The notes under the pieces were generated by a model. That model worked only from the letters and a program-made list of their open reading frames with translations. It searched no databases and was not told the DNA's origin. From NCBI GenBank assembly GCA_037447655.1, contig JBBHKE010002065.1:47190-62949 (forward strand): a stretch of 15,760 bases of DNA, written 5' to 3'. Both the position numbers and the translations under genes were made by a program. This document shows, in pieces, positions 1-7,317 of this stretch. Source of the DNA: Zygnema cylindricum. Taxonomy: Eukaryota > Streptophyta > Zygnematophyceae > Zygnematales > Zygnemataceae. Each line of letters begins with the position of its first letter. The first letter of the stretch is position 1.

Positions 1-573
1 CTGCATGCCTTTAAGCCGTCCTGGTGACCTGAGATAATGATCTAGTCACGCCTCGTCACTATTTGTTGGCGGCGGCTGTCAGCGGTCCGATTAGAGGATT
101 TGGCACCGTAGAATTGACTTCACGAAGTCCAGTGGTCCTGCCGAATTTCCGTACGTCCATGGAGGACATACTCACGCATTCTCCCAAGTGACGACACGTG
201 TCCCAAGTGTGAATGAACCGTGAACTCCCAACTTCACTGTCACACTAATTTCGGTAAGTACTGAACCAAACTCAACCAAAAAAAGCTTAAGTCTTGAACA
301 CCTCTCTCTCACAGCTGAGGCATAAAGAGGACTAAAGCTTTCTAAAAACAACAGTGGCTATCCGTTGGCATAATTGAATAAACTGAGCCTCCTAGCTTCC
401 TCTCTCACTCTACCTTTATTCTTCTTATGATATGTTTATTTGCTGCTTGTACATAAATATTCTCACTCGTTTTTTGATATGTTCATGACTTTCTCGCTTA
501 TTTGTTTATTATTTATTTTGCAGCTGATTGTGTTGCATGTTTACCATCCCTTTTTGTCACATGCACGACATTC
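1..573. other. Unassigned 5' stretch with intron-like signals
   Basis: No coding region recognised. It has a strong donor-like GTAAGT at 254-259, several pyrimidine-rich stretches, and acceptor-like CAG ends at 312-314 and 521-523, the latter after a T-rich run. A spliced interval 254-523 is therefore conceivable, but no exon reading frame on either side supports it. The RNase H similarity that follows begins only near 574, so the body of that element is missing upstream. Confidence 0.3.
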
Positions 574-726
574 GTAAGAGAAAAAGTTGAAAATATAATT
601 TTGAATCTTGTGTATAGACCTGATGAAGAAATGGTGGCTGACATGATGACCAAACCTGTGCCCTCTCCTAAATTAAAATATTGTTTGGAAAAATGCGGGT
701 TGAAAGAAAAATTAAAATTAGACTAG
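574..726 (+). pseudogene. Ty1/copia RNase H C-terminal tail, fragment
   Basis: Fifty residues with a TAG stop at 724-726. The order VREKVEN, NLVY, an acidic turn, VADMMTKP and LKYCLEKCGLK is the usual C-terminus of copia-type RNase H, where REKVEN follows the KHI-x-x-RYHF strand and V/AD-x-x-TK-P lies near the end. The upstream catalytic residues, the reverse transcriptase and the integrase are absent: sequence before 574 does not match. The stop is followed at once by a purine-rich tract and an LTR, the expected 3' order of a copia element. The retained tail is unbroken, but the fragment cannot encode an enzyme. It belongs to a different family from the RNase H at 14216-14918, whose tail differs strongly. 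Confidence 0.8.
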
Positions 727-739
727 AAAATAATGGGAG
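727..739 (+). promoter_or_regulatory. Polypurine-tract-like plus-strand primer site
   Basis: A purine-rich tract ending in GGGAG lies directly between the RNase H stop codon and the LTR start. In LTR retrotransposons this position holds the RNase H-resistant primer for plus-strand DNA. Two T residues interrupt it, so it is imperfect. Its position is fixed by the LTR start, inferred by aligning with the second LTR (6114-5068). Confidence 0.5.
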
Positions 740-924
740 TCGTGAAGCTAATAGATTTCTAGAGTATTTTCTAGGTTTAATATGTTAGTATAAAAGAAAA
801 AGGAAAAATGACAAACAGCCTGCCTCCACCTCCTCTCTCTAGCCCCCATGTTGTAGTTACTGAAGGATAGAGAGGGTGGTTGATCCATGGGTGCCTTAGT
901 TCAACAGGCAGTTATTTTTAGTAG

Positions 925-1010
925 GTTACTAAAAATATACCTGACGGACCCGTGATTTGATCTCGCTACCTACGGTTTGTCAAGTTGGCCGATAACGATC
1001 AGCTTTATCG
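925..1010 (-). repeat. tRNA-like (Pol III B-box-like) stretch antisense in LTR A
   Basis: On the minus strand, 964-952 reads GAGATCAAATCAC, a weakened match to the Pol III B-box consensus (GGTTCGANTCC). The flanks align with the better-preserved version in LTR B at 5826-5915: both carry a GTAGGTA stretch before the box and GGTAT or similar after it. It is probably an old tRNA-derived (SINE-like) insertion inherited by both LTRs, and is antisense to the element in each. No cloverleaf can be drawn, so it is not a tRNA gene. Confidence 0.35.
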
Positions 1011-1290
1011 TATTAGACTAGGACCAATGCTAAATGCTCTAGTATGTGATAGATGTAAATATATATTTAAGAAAGAACAAATCCATTTAACTAAAATTGG
1101 ATACAGCGTGCATAGATACAGTTTTATGAAACTACGAAATACGACACTATTTCAAAACGGATACCACGCATTTTTTCGACACCGAAACAAATGTAGCGCA
1201 AGTATTTATATCGGTTAAGATTACGTCTCGCTGCAATCCAACGGCGCACATCATCGCCGAAATCTCGGAGTGGTCACCTTGGCGTTTTGT

Positions 1291-1316
1291 GACGTGGCAT
1301 GACCTGGAGCCACGTG
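1291..1316 (+). promoter_or_regulatory. G-box-like motifs in LTR A
   Basis: GACGTGGC at 1291-1298 and CACGTG at 1311-1316 lie 13 bases apart, about 200 bases upstream of the LTR's TATA-like box. In plants such cores bind bZIP/bHLH factors and often occur in stress-responsive promoters, including retrotransposon LTRs. Here this is only a motif match. LTR B has a changed version (GACGCGTGGCG), so the pair is not conserved. Confidence 0.25.
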
Positions 1317-1509
1317 GAGAGATGACATTTGGTCATGGGAATTCCGAGGAATGTACGGACGAGTGAAAAGCAGACACGCGTCTGCTTAATAGCCTTGTAG
1401 TACATAGGCCGTACAAAAGGTACACCGGCAGTAGTACTTTTTGGTACGGTACAGTAATCTGATTGGTCCGTACTTCAGTAGAAAGAAGTTATTAGAGGGA
1501 ATCAGGACT

Positions 1510-1516
1510 TATAAAA
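1510..1516 (+). promoter_or_regulatory. TATA-like box of LTR A
   Basis: TATAAAA lies about 260 bases before the LTR end and about 265 bases before the gag start codon, a reasonable place for the LTR promoter. At the aligned position LTR B reads TTAGAAAAATT, so the box is broken there. No transcript start can be read from sequence alone. Confidence 0.4.
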
Positions 1517-1773
1517 TTTTGGTAGGTAGTCACCTCTCCCTTTGAGGGTTTGTACAAATTGGCATTTTTACTGCCTCATAACTTATCGCCTCGTTGGGCG
1601 TTTTCAGAAATTCTTTTTCCTACGGACTCAAAGGAGTCCACACCGCACAAGGGTGCAGTCAAATTGTCTACTTGGCTGCTCAGGTAGCAGTGGTTACCAT
1701 TGAAAATGGGTTAGTTAGTAATTATCTAGAGGGTTCCTGTATTCTGTAGTCCAATGGAGGACACAGAATTGCA

Positions 1774-1788
1774 GGTTATGAGCCCACC
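1774..1788 (+). promoter_or_regulatory. Primer binding site (initiator tRNA-Met, half-tRNA type), copy A
   Basis: GGTTATGAGCCCACC directly follows the LTR's CA end. It is complementary, with one mismatch, to the anticodon arm of plant-type initiator tRNA-Met (GGUGGGCCCAUAACC, from knowledge of that tRNA). Drosophila copia and yeast Ty5 are primed by an internal fragment of initiator tRNA-Met rather than by its 3' end, and this site is of that kind. The ATG at 1778-1780 is part of the site. Confidence 0.75.
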
Positions 1789-2050
1789 CTCTAGGGTGCC
1801 CACCTTTAATGGATATGGGTTCATCTATTGGGAAGCCATGAGGATGGGAGCTTTGTGCGAAAAACGATACTGGGGTATCGTCAATGGAGAAGTGAAACGT
1901 CCACCTTCGGGAACTCCGCCGGGTTTTGGAGGAGTAAAGTTTTCTGCTGCAGAGACTGTTTCCGCGGAGGAGGCAGATGATGGGGACAGCAGTGTATTGT
2001 CATGCCGTAAGTCGTCATCACGTATTGTGATTAAATCATGTACTAATTGA
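1778..2050 (+). pseudogene. Copia gag N-terminus, truncated (copy A)
   Basis: An open frame begins at the ATG inside the primer site and reads MSPPSRVPTFNG, then a tryptophan-containing stretch, GALCEKRYWGIV and a PPGF motif. It aligns with the gag start of the minus-strand element (MGPPSRVPIFNG, then GALCEK, GIVSG, PPGF). Copia gag proteins usually open with a short F-x-G-x-n-Y/F-x-x-W region, which fits. An in-frame ATG at 1754 exists, but it lies inside the LTR upstream of the primer site, so I prefer 1778. Similarity to copy B fades around 1990-2010, followed by unrelated residues to a stop at 2048-2050. The rest of gag, including the zinc knuckle, and all of pol are missing. Confidence 0.7.
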
Positions 2051-3028
2051 AGTATTGGTGACGTGACAGGTACATACCCGAGGGTACAACCAGAGATTCG
2101 TACGGGACAAAGGTCAAAATATACTCTCGTACGGAACTACGGGAACACAATGTGAAATCAGCGTGGAAATGGACCACGGTACGACATCAGATGTAAGGAA
2201 TTCAAACAGCCACAAACCTGACAGGTGTCTGAAGTCATGAACCCTTGGAGGTTCATGCATCATTTTTGCTTAGCTTAGGGAGGGTTTTTATCCTCGAGGT
2301 GTAGATGTAAGGCAGTCTGAGGCGGCCACGCATTAGTCGTCTCTTGAAACTGGCAGCGTTTCAACATAAAAGCCTGCCTGCTCAGAGACATGTAGGAATT
2401 AGTGTAACCGTACGGATTAGTGAAAGCATAGGATAAATACCATTTGGTGAGATAGAGGCTTTTGCGAATTAAGTACGGGAATCCAACAGTGGAAGGTTGT
2501 CGTTTTCTGGCAGGCTTTTTCTCGGGATTTGTTGAACCTTGTGATTTTAGGGTTTTCACCTAAATATTTAGTGACAGGCTAGTTTTTGAGTTAGGGTTTT
2601 CCTTTTTCAGACCTATAGTTTCATGCTAGTAATTGTCTCTGAGCTTCTCCTTCTCTTTGTACTAAGACCTTTTCTAATCTACCGGCGCAAGCCAGCCTGC
2701 AAGGTTTCCCTCCAAACCATCTTCTACTTGCTGTGATTTGTGGATTGTGTCTGTGGACTTGGTGTTTTCTTGCTGTCTGGACGTTGACCGTACAGGCTGG
2801 TACTCACCTTGTCTGGCCTTGGAGGAATACCGGTTATCTCGACTCTTTCATCCGGCTAAGGAAGGGTTCTTACTAGCTGATTGGACTCTTGTAGGGAATA
2901 TTGATGACTTTAGGGCCTAGTGGCTACTGTTGCAAATATTCCCGTACTTAATTTGTTTCTTTCTATTTTTTTTTATTTTTTGTGTCAATTGTTTTCTTTC
3001 TTTCTAGTTTATTTTCATTCGTTTCATT
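2051..3028. other. Unassigned region between inverted copia fragments
   Basis: No recognisable gene. The short frames at 2275-2559 (minus) and 2738-2920 (plus) show no family motif and no convincing composition. The last ~90 bases (about 2940-3030) are strongly T/C-rich. Both copia fragments end abruptly against this block, so it may be flanking host sequence or an unrecognised insertion. I found no LTR, tRNA or reverse-transcriptase motif in it. Confidence 0.4.
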
Positions 3029-3570
3029 TCAAATTTTCTTTATTCCTGTTGTCTTCGGTCTAGTTTCTGGAATTGTCTTTTGGTGTTGAACCCCATCTTC
3101 CCTCAGAAAATCCTCAAACTGGTTAGAAGTATACTCTCCACCATTGTCACTCCTTACTCTCTTGATTGGAGTTTCATGGAGTTTTTCGCTCCATGCTTTA
3201 TATTGTCTAAAACAATCCTCAACTTCGGACTTGTTTTTCAAAAAATATATACCCGGGAATACCGAGACCAATCATCACTTATAGTCATCATAAATCTCTT
3301 CCCCCCCGGAGAGGGCACTTTAGCCGGTCCCCAAATATCTGTGTGTACTAGATCTAGATTTTTTTCTCCCTTATAGGTGGCTGACTTAGGAAAGGGTAAT
3401 CTGTGTGCTGTACCTTGAGCACATCCACTACAATCACTTATATCATCACTCTCACTGAACTGAATCCCTTCCACCACTCCCATCTTTTTCATCTCTCTTA
3501 ACTTATCTAGATTCACATGCCCAAGCCTCTTATGCCACATCATAATATCATGAACACCAGCATAATAAAG
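3029..3570 (-). pseudogene. Copia integrase, N-terminal and partial core, truncated (copy B)
   Basis: The frame continues from the protease through one in-frame TAA (3571-3573). The GAG-pre-integrase/zinc part has W-H-K-R-L-G-H and later C-x2-C, the HHCC pattern H-x4-H-x28-C-x2-C. The core follows: LVHTDIWGP carries the first catalytic Asp, FMMTISDDWSRY matches the copia core, and after a one-base frameshift near 3240-3271 comes RSDNGGEY with the second catalytic Asp (codon 3148-3146). The sequence stops matching soon after QHQKTIPET, just where copia integrases read PQQNGVAER, so the third catalytic residue (Glu), the C-terminal domain, reverse transcriptase and RNase H are gone. The truncation point is about 3045-3065. 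Confidence 0.9.
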
Positions 3571-4343
3571 TTATTTCGTTTCATCACTTAAGATGAGCCT
3601 AAACATCCCATGGATACCTTTCTCAACAATGAAATAGACATCCTCCTCAAAACTAGCAGTAAAGACTCCTTCCCTAGTGCTAGTGCAAAAACCCTTATCA
3701 TCTAATACGGATGTAGAGATAAGGTTTTTGTTCAGCTCCGGAATAAACAATACATCGAAGAATGTTAATATGGATGTCTTTCCTTCTACTAACACTTTCA
3801 GATCTATCGATCCTACAAGAGTAGTGGTGACTATCCTCCCATCCCCGTACTCTATCTCTACGGTAGGAATCTTTCTTATCTTAGTGAACAGGTGCCTATC
3901 CTTACACATGTGCATGGAGGCACCTGAATCTATAATCCAGCCTGCTTCACCTTTCAATCCAGTGTAAGCACATTTCTGCCTTCGTGGAATTTCAACCTCA
4001 TTTTTTTCCTCCAACTCCTCATCCAAAAAGAGTTGATCGTCTTCTTCCTCTGATTCTGCCTTAAGTACCTGTGTGACAAGGGCCTTTTTCTTTCCTCTCG
4101 GGGTACCACCGGTCTGCCCCTCTTTTAACCAAAGCTCGGTTAGCTTACTGCACTCAGCCATATAGTGCCCGGTTTCTTACAAAAATGACATAAACCTTTG
4201 GGAGCCCTTGGTTCGAACTCATCAGCCTGTTTTTTTCTGCTCCCTACCCCCATAGTTTTCGACTGGTTTCCGGGAATCTTTGTTCCTCTAATAGGTCGTT
4301 GTTGCCAAGGCTTGGCCACTCTTTCCTCCCCTTCGGATCTCAA
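3571..4343 (-). pseudogene. Copia gag zinc knuckle and aspartic protease (copy B)
   Basis: A CCHC knuckle (CHFCKKPG, then H-Y-M-A-E-C) spans about 4194-4150 but is split by a one-base deletion, so H and the last C lie in another frame. The next frame (4161 down to the stop at 3571) holds an acidic linker and then WIIDSGASMHM, the copia aspartic protease active site, with Asp codon 3930-3928. FFDVLFIPELNKNLIST follows, the conserved segment C-terminal to the active site. The protease would cut the Gag-Pol polyprotein inside virus-like particles. It lies in one frame with the integrase, separated only by the TAA at 3571-3573. Apart from the knuckle frameshift it is well preserved, suggesting a younger copy than the plus-strand pol at 12722-14918. 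Confidence 0.9.
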
Positions 4344-5063
4344 TCGTATTCTCTCGAACGAGAATCATCCCTACCACTGAGTTCCATATCCACCTTGAGT
4401 CCGACAAGTCCTATACACGGTTGACTATGTTCTCGAACACATTAGGTAACTTCATAAGTAAACAATTAACCTTTTCATAATCACTAAAAACTTTTCCCTA
4501 ACTCTCTAACTCCATGAAGAGTGTAGCAAGTTCATTGCAAAAATCCAACATATTTCCCCCTTTGTATACATACTCTTTAACTTTCTGATCAGCCAAATGT
4601 TGTTGCTGAATCGTACCACTTCGGTACATCTCTATGAGAGCCATCCAAAGATCGGATGCCCTTTCTACCTGCAAATGGGGACATGCAAGGCCTTGAGTGA
4701 GATGGCGTAGGATGAAGTGCTTTGCCGCCATATTGTTGAAGTCCCAGGTTTCAGTATCATTGTACTCGTTCCTCGGAATAGGTGACATGAATGCTGAACC
4801 AGTTGCTATTGGTGTGGTCGCTTCCTTCTCCTTTCCTTTGTCCACCACCTCTCCTTCATTTGTTTCCTCCGTTGAAGGTGAATCCTCTTTCCTGGTGAAT
4901 CTGCTTTCTTTAAACCCTGGAGGAATTCCAAGACTTGATGGACGCCCGAATCGTCCACTCACTATCCCCAAAACGTTTTTTCGCATAGAGCTCCTATCAT
5001 CATACTTTCCCCGTATATGAAACCAGTTCCATTAAAGATTGGTACCCTAGAGGGTGGGCCCAT
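4344..5063 (-). pseudogene. Copia gag (capsid) with UBN2-like region (copy B)
   Basis: It starts at the ATG (5063-5061) inside the primer binding site: MGPPSRVPIFNG, then GALCEK. A one-base frameshift near 4970-4986 moves to a frame reading GIVSGRFGRP and PPGF, a Ser/Glu-rich linker, then TWDFNNMAAKHFILRHL, a segment with ASDLWMALIEMYRSG, and a GGNMLDFCNELATLFMELE end. The W-x-x-x-x-x-A...I...L / A-x-x-L-W-x-x-L / F-x-x-L-x-x-L pattern is typical of the UBN2 gag domain of copia elements, which forms the particle shell. After a TAG at 4498-4500 the frame keeps gag-like residues (LLMKLPNVFENIVN) with more stops and shifts until the knuckle. At least three lesions make it inactive. Confidence 0.85.
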
Positions 5064-5067
5064 AACC
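5053..5067 (-). promoter_or_regulatory. Primer binding site (initiator tRNA-Met, half-tRNA type), copy B
   Basis: On the minus strand this reads GGTTATGGGCCCACC, directly after the LTR's terminal CA. All 15 bases are complementary to the anticodon stem-loop of plant-type initiator tRNA-Met; the animal tRNA would match 13. The site marks where minus-strand DNA synthesis starts, primed by a cleaved internal tRNA fragment as in Drosophila copia. It contains the presumed gag ATG, CAT on the plus strand at 5061-5063. Confidence 0.85.
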
Positions 5068-6114
5068 TGAAACTCTGAGACCTTATAAGTCCTCAGAGTA
5101 GATAGCTTCCAAGAAGCCTCTAGGATAATCCTGACCCCTTTGTGTTTCAGCAAAAATAATTGCCACCTTGGCAGACAAAAACCCTGACCACCTACACCCT
5201 TGTGAAAAGAAGACTCCCCTAAGTCGATAGCAAAATGAATCTCTGAATTTGCTCCCCTGAGCAGTAAGTTATGGAGGGTCAGAGTTGACTTTTTGTACAG
5301 TAGCTCTCTGGGAGAGAGGGTCCTATCTCCTAATTTTTCTAAGTCCTATCTCTCTCACAGAATCTATCTACAGATGTACGAAACCAATCAGAATAGAGTT
5401 CCGTACGCAAAAGTACAGCTGCCGGTGTACTCTAGGTACGGACATTGTACGACATGGCCCAAATGTCGACACATGTCATATCAGGATTTGGTGCCATAAT
5501 CTCCGGATATTCCACGATCCAATGTAATTTCGCCACGCGTCATCCGATGTGGCGATGGCCACAAACCGCCGAAATCTTCCTCCGCGATCTCGGCGCTAAT
5601 CTTGGCCGTACGATTAAATTCGGATTTAATCGTAGCCGTAATAAATACATGCGCGGTATTTGTTTCACTTACGAAAAAAATGCGCGGTATTGATTTTTGT
5701 CTGTACCGTAATTCGTACATTATATATTATTGGATCTATGTATCCCGTAATTCATTTCTGTTAAATGATTTATCGCACGTATAATCATTTAAAAAAATAT
5801 CGAACTACATATTACATAATACTACGGGTAGACTTAACGGCTAAGGCTACCGGCTATTTCCTGTCTGCCTGCCGGTAGGTACAAGGATCAAATCCTGCCG
5901 CCGGCACATACCTTTTAAATAAATAATAAACCCTAATATAAAACTCCCGTAAACCTCAGGATAGCCAAGGTAGCCATGGCTCTAGCTTCCTCTCAAATTT
6001 CTCAGTGACTGCGACAAGTTTGAGAGTTGGAGAGAGAAGTTAGAGATAGACTGCCTCGACTTCTATATTTCTTTTCAGACCTAGAAAATACTAATAAAAC
6101 CATTAGTTTCTACA
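5068..6114 (-). repeat. Copia 5' long terminal repeat, copy B (~1.05 kb)
   Basis: On the minus strand it begins TGTAGAAACTAATGG at 6114 and ends TTTCA at 5068, canonical TG...CA ends, directly followed by the primer site. It aligns with LTR A (740-1773) from end to end, though with much divergence. The 5' edge is independently fixed because the reverse-transcriptase frame on its other side (6115 upward) is recognisable right up to this point. No second LTR of this copy is seen, since the element is truncated near 3045. Short frames crossing it in both orientations have no family motif and are not genes. Confidence 0.8.
5826..5915 (+). repeat. tRNA-like (Pol III A/B-box-like) stretch antisense in LTR B
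   Basis: GGATCAAATCC at 5885-5895 matches the Pol III B box GGTTCGANTCC at 9 of 11 positions. A weaker A-box-like TAACGGCTAAGG lies at 5835-5846, about 39 bases upstream. The bases around the B box form a stem: GCCGG at 5871-5875 can pair with CCGGC near 5900-5905. An A/T-rich tail follows (5911-5935). It resembles the head of a tRNA-derived SINE more than a tRNA gene, as no acceptor stem or anticodon arm can be drawn. It runs opposite to the LTR, and a degenerate relative sits at the equivalent place in LTR A. Confidence 0.4.
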
Positions 6115-6990
6115 CTTCCAATCGGTACAATACCTCGCACAATGATATAGGACAGATTCCCCCATTGGGTTTGGTGATAACCAGGAGGCGGGAGGCTGTG
6201 AGGAGATCACAAAAACGAGAAGGGACACTGCCAGCTACAATAAGGGAACATATTCGAAAAAACATATCAAAGCCCCGAGCACCAGATTTCGGAGGCAAAA
6301 CATCGCGAAATAACTCATAAACACTTCTCGAAGGACCCCCTGCTGAAAGATGTGGAGAAGTCGTAAGGGATTTGATTAAAGAGTCTCGATCCAAGAGAAA
6401 ACACTATGTCGGCTCAAAGGTGTGAATAGAGGGGGACTGAGGGGAAGGAGCAGGTGGATGAAGAGCTCGAAGAATCGCAACAGTCAAAGCAAACCGAGGA
6501 GCAGGATTAAAAGGCTGGAGGGCCTGAACTGCTGAAGAGAGCTCACCAACTCCGCCCAAATGTACCTTACGACGATAGGAGGATGGCACATCTAAAGTCC
6601 GAGATGTACGCCGTGGCGTGAGAGAAACACTTGCAACTCGATCCTCTTGCTTGGCATGAAGGGCTCTCCAATCGCCTCAAAGAAGTCGTCAACATCGGGC
6701 CATAGTTTCTCGGACCCCGCTACCACCACCACGACCAGGTAAAACTAGAACACAAAGTGTGAACAAGAAAAGTAGGTGCCAAGGTCCAACATCCGTGGGA
6801 TCCGAATAAATACAGGACAAAGGAAGGTGGAGGGCGTCCTGTACGATATTTTGCACAGCTATCCGAATCCACATGTATAAACGCGGACAGGGAGCCCCCA
6901 AATCATAAGCTCCGAGCACGTCCAAAATTGTGTACAAATGCCCATTCTTTGCTCGTAGGTCCGGACGGGAGTGTTGTGGAAGAAATGGGT
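6115..6990 (-). pseudogene. Non-LTR-type reverse transcriptase, N-terminal part, interrupted by the copia LTR
   Basis: One frame runs from about 6990 to the LTR edge with only three stops (6691-6689, 6679-6677, 6406-6404). In order it shows WHLLFLFTLCVLVLPGRGG with GVRETMARC, GDWRAL, VGELSSAVQAL and LRALHPP, then SAGGPSRSVYELFRD and finally LLVITKPNGG with CPISLCEVLYRL. The last is the reverse-transcriptase opening motif (KP-x-GG-x-RPI-x-x-x-x-x-LYRL); the earlier blocks are those that precede it in a widespread family of non-LTR-type RT proteins with an N-terminal finger. The catalytic YxDD region is missing because the frame ends at YRL, one codon before the copia LTR. CP replaces the usual RP in the motif. 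I cannot place the family more exactly. Confidence 0.75.
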
Positions 6991-7317
6991 ACTAGAGGAA
7001 GGGTCACTGAGGGCCAAAAATGGTTGACAACTTTTTGTATGCCGGGCAATACCGGCACCGGTCACGAAATGGTTATGACACCCGTTACATTCTACCCGTG
7101 TTGAGGCTTGTGTACGAGGTTTAGGTGGAGGAGGTGGACGAGGGAGAAGAGGTGAGGATGCATGGCCAGACATGGTCATTGAATGAGAGGGAGAAGCATG
7201 GGACATGATAGAGGGAGAGGAAGGGGGAAATGGGAAGGAGAAAAGGAAACCATGGGAAATAGATGGTGGAAATGGTAGTGGGACAGAAACATGGGTAGGA
7301 TGGGAGAAAGGTTGCAA
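6960..7317 (-). pseudogene. N-terminal CCHC zinc-finger segment of the same retroelement
   Basis: An open frame from an ATG at 7317 encodes a Pro/Ser/Phe-rich stretch (residues 1-70, including a run of five prolines) and then C-x2-C-x12-H-x3-C at residues 77-97 (codons 7089-7027), within VECNGCHNHFVTGAGIARH. A finger like this often begins non-LTR retrotransposon polyproteins and is thought to bind target DNA or template RNA. A frameshift around 6960-7000 joins it to the RT frame; the original frame runs on without family motifs to a stop at 6859. The start is uncertain because upstream DNA is low-complexity, and another Pro-rich frame (7597-7121) overlaps it. The finger could belong to an unrelated gene, but order, orientation and spacing favour a single element. 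Confidence 0.55.

Larger units (their letters stand above)
740..1773 (+). repeat. Copia long terminal repeat, copy A (~1.03 kb)
   Basis: The boundaries come from three signals: the purine tract ending at 739, a CA end at 1772-1773 directly before the primer binding site, and similarity along its length to the reverse complement of 5068-6114. Matching landmarks include the start (GCTAATAG here, ACTAATGG there), TATTTTCTAGGT at about 762-773, the ATTTGATC block near 953-961, and the segment containing CACCGGCAG near 1423-1431. The start reads TCGTG rather than the canonical TG, so the first base may be mutated or the edge off by a few bases. A TATA-like box and G-box-like motifs lie inside. The copies have diverged markedly, so both look old. 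Confidence 0.7.

Noticed and set aside
2275-2559. 94-residue minus-strand frame
   Set aside because: No recognisable domain, no RT-like block where the lost half of the RT element might be expected, and no supporting context.
5481-5720. Overlapping short frames on both strands inside LTR B
   Set aside because: They fall inside an LTR, have no family motifs and are not kept in LTR A.
5826-5915. A genuine tRNA gene in LTR B
   Set aside because: Only the B-box is good. No acceptor stem, D-arm or anticodon arm can be drawn at tRNA length, so I describe it as SINE-like.
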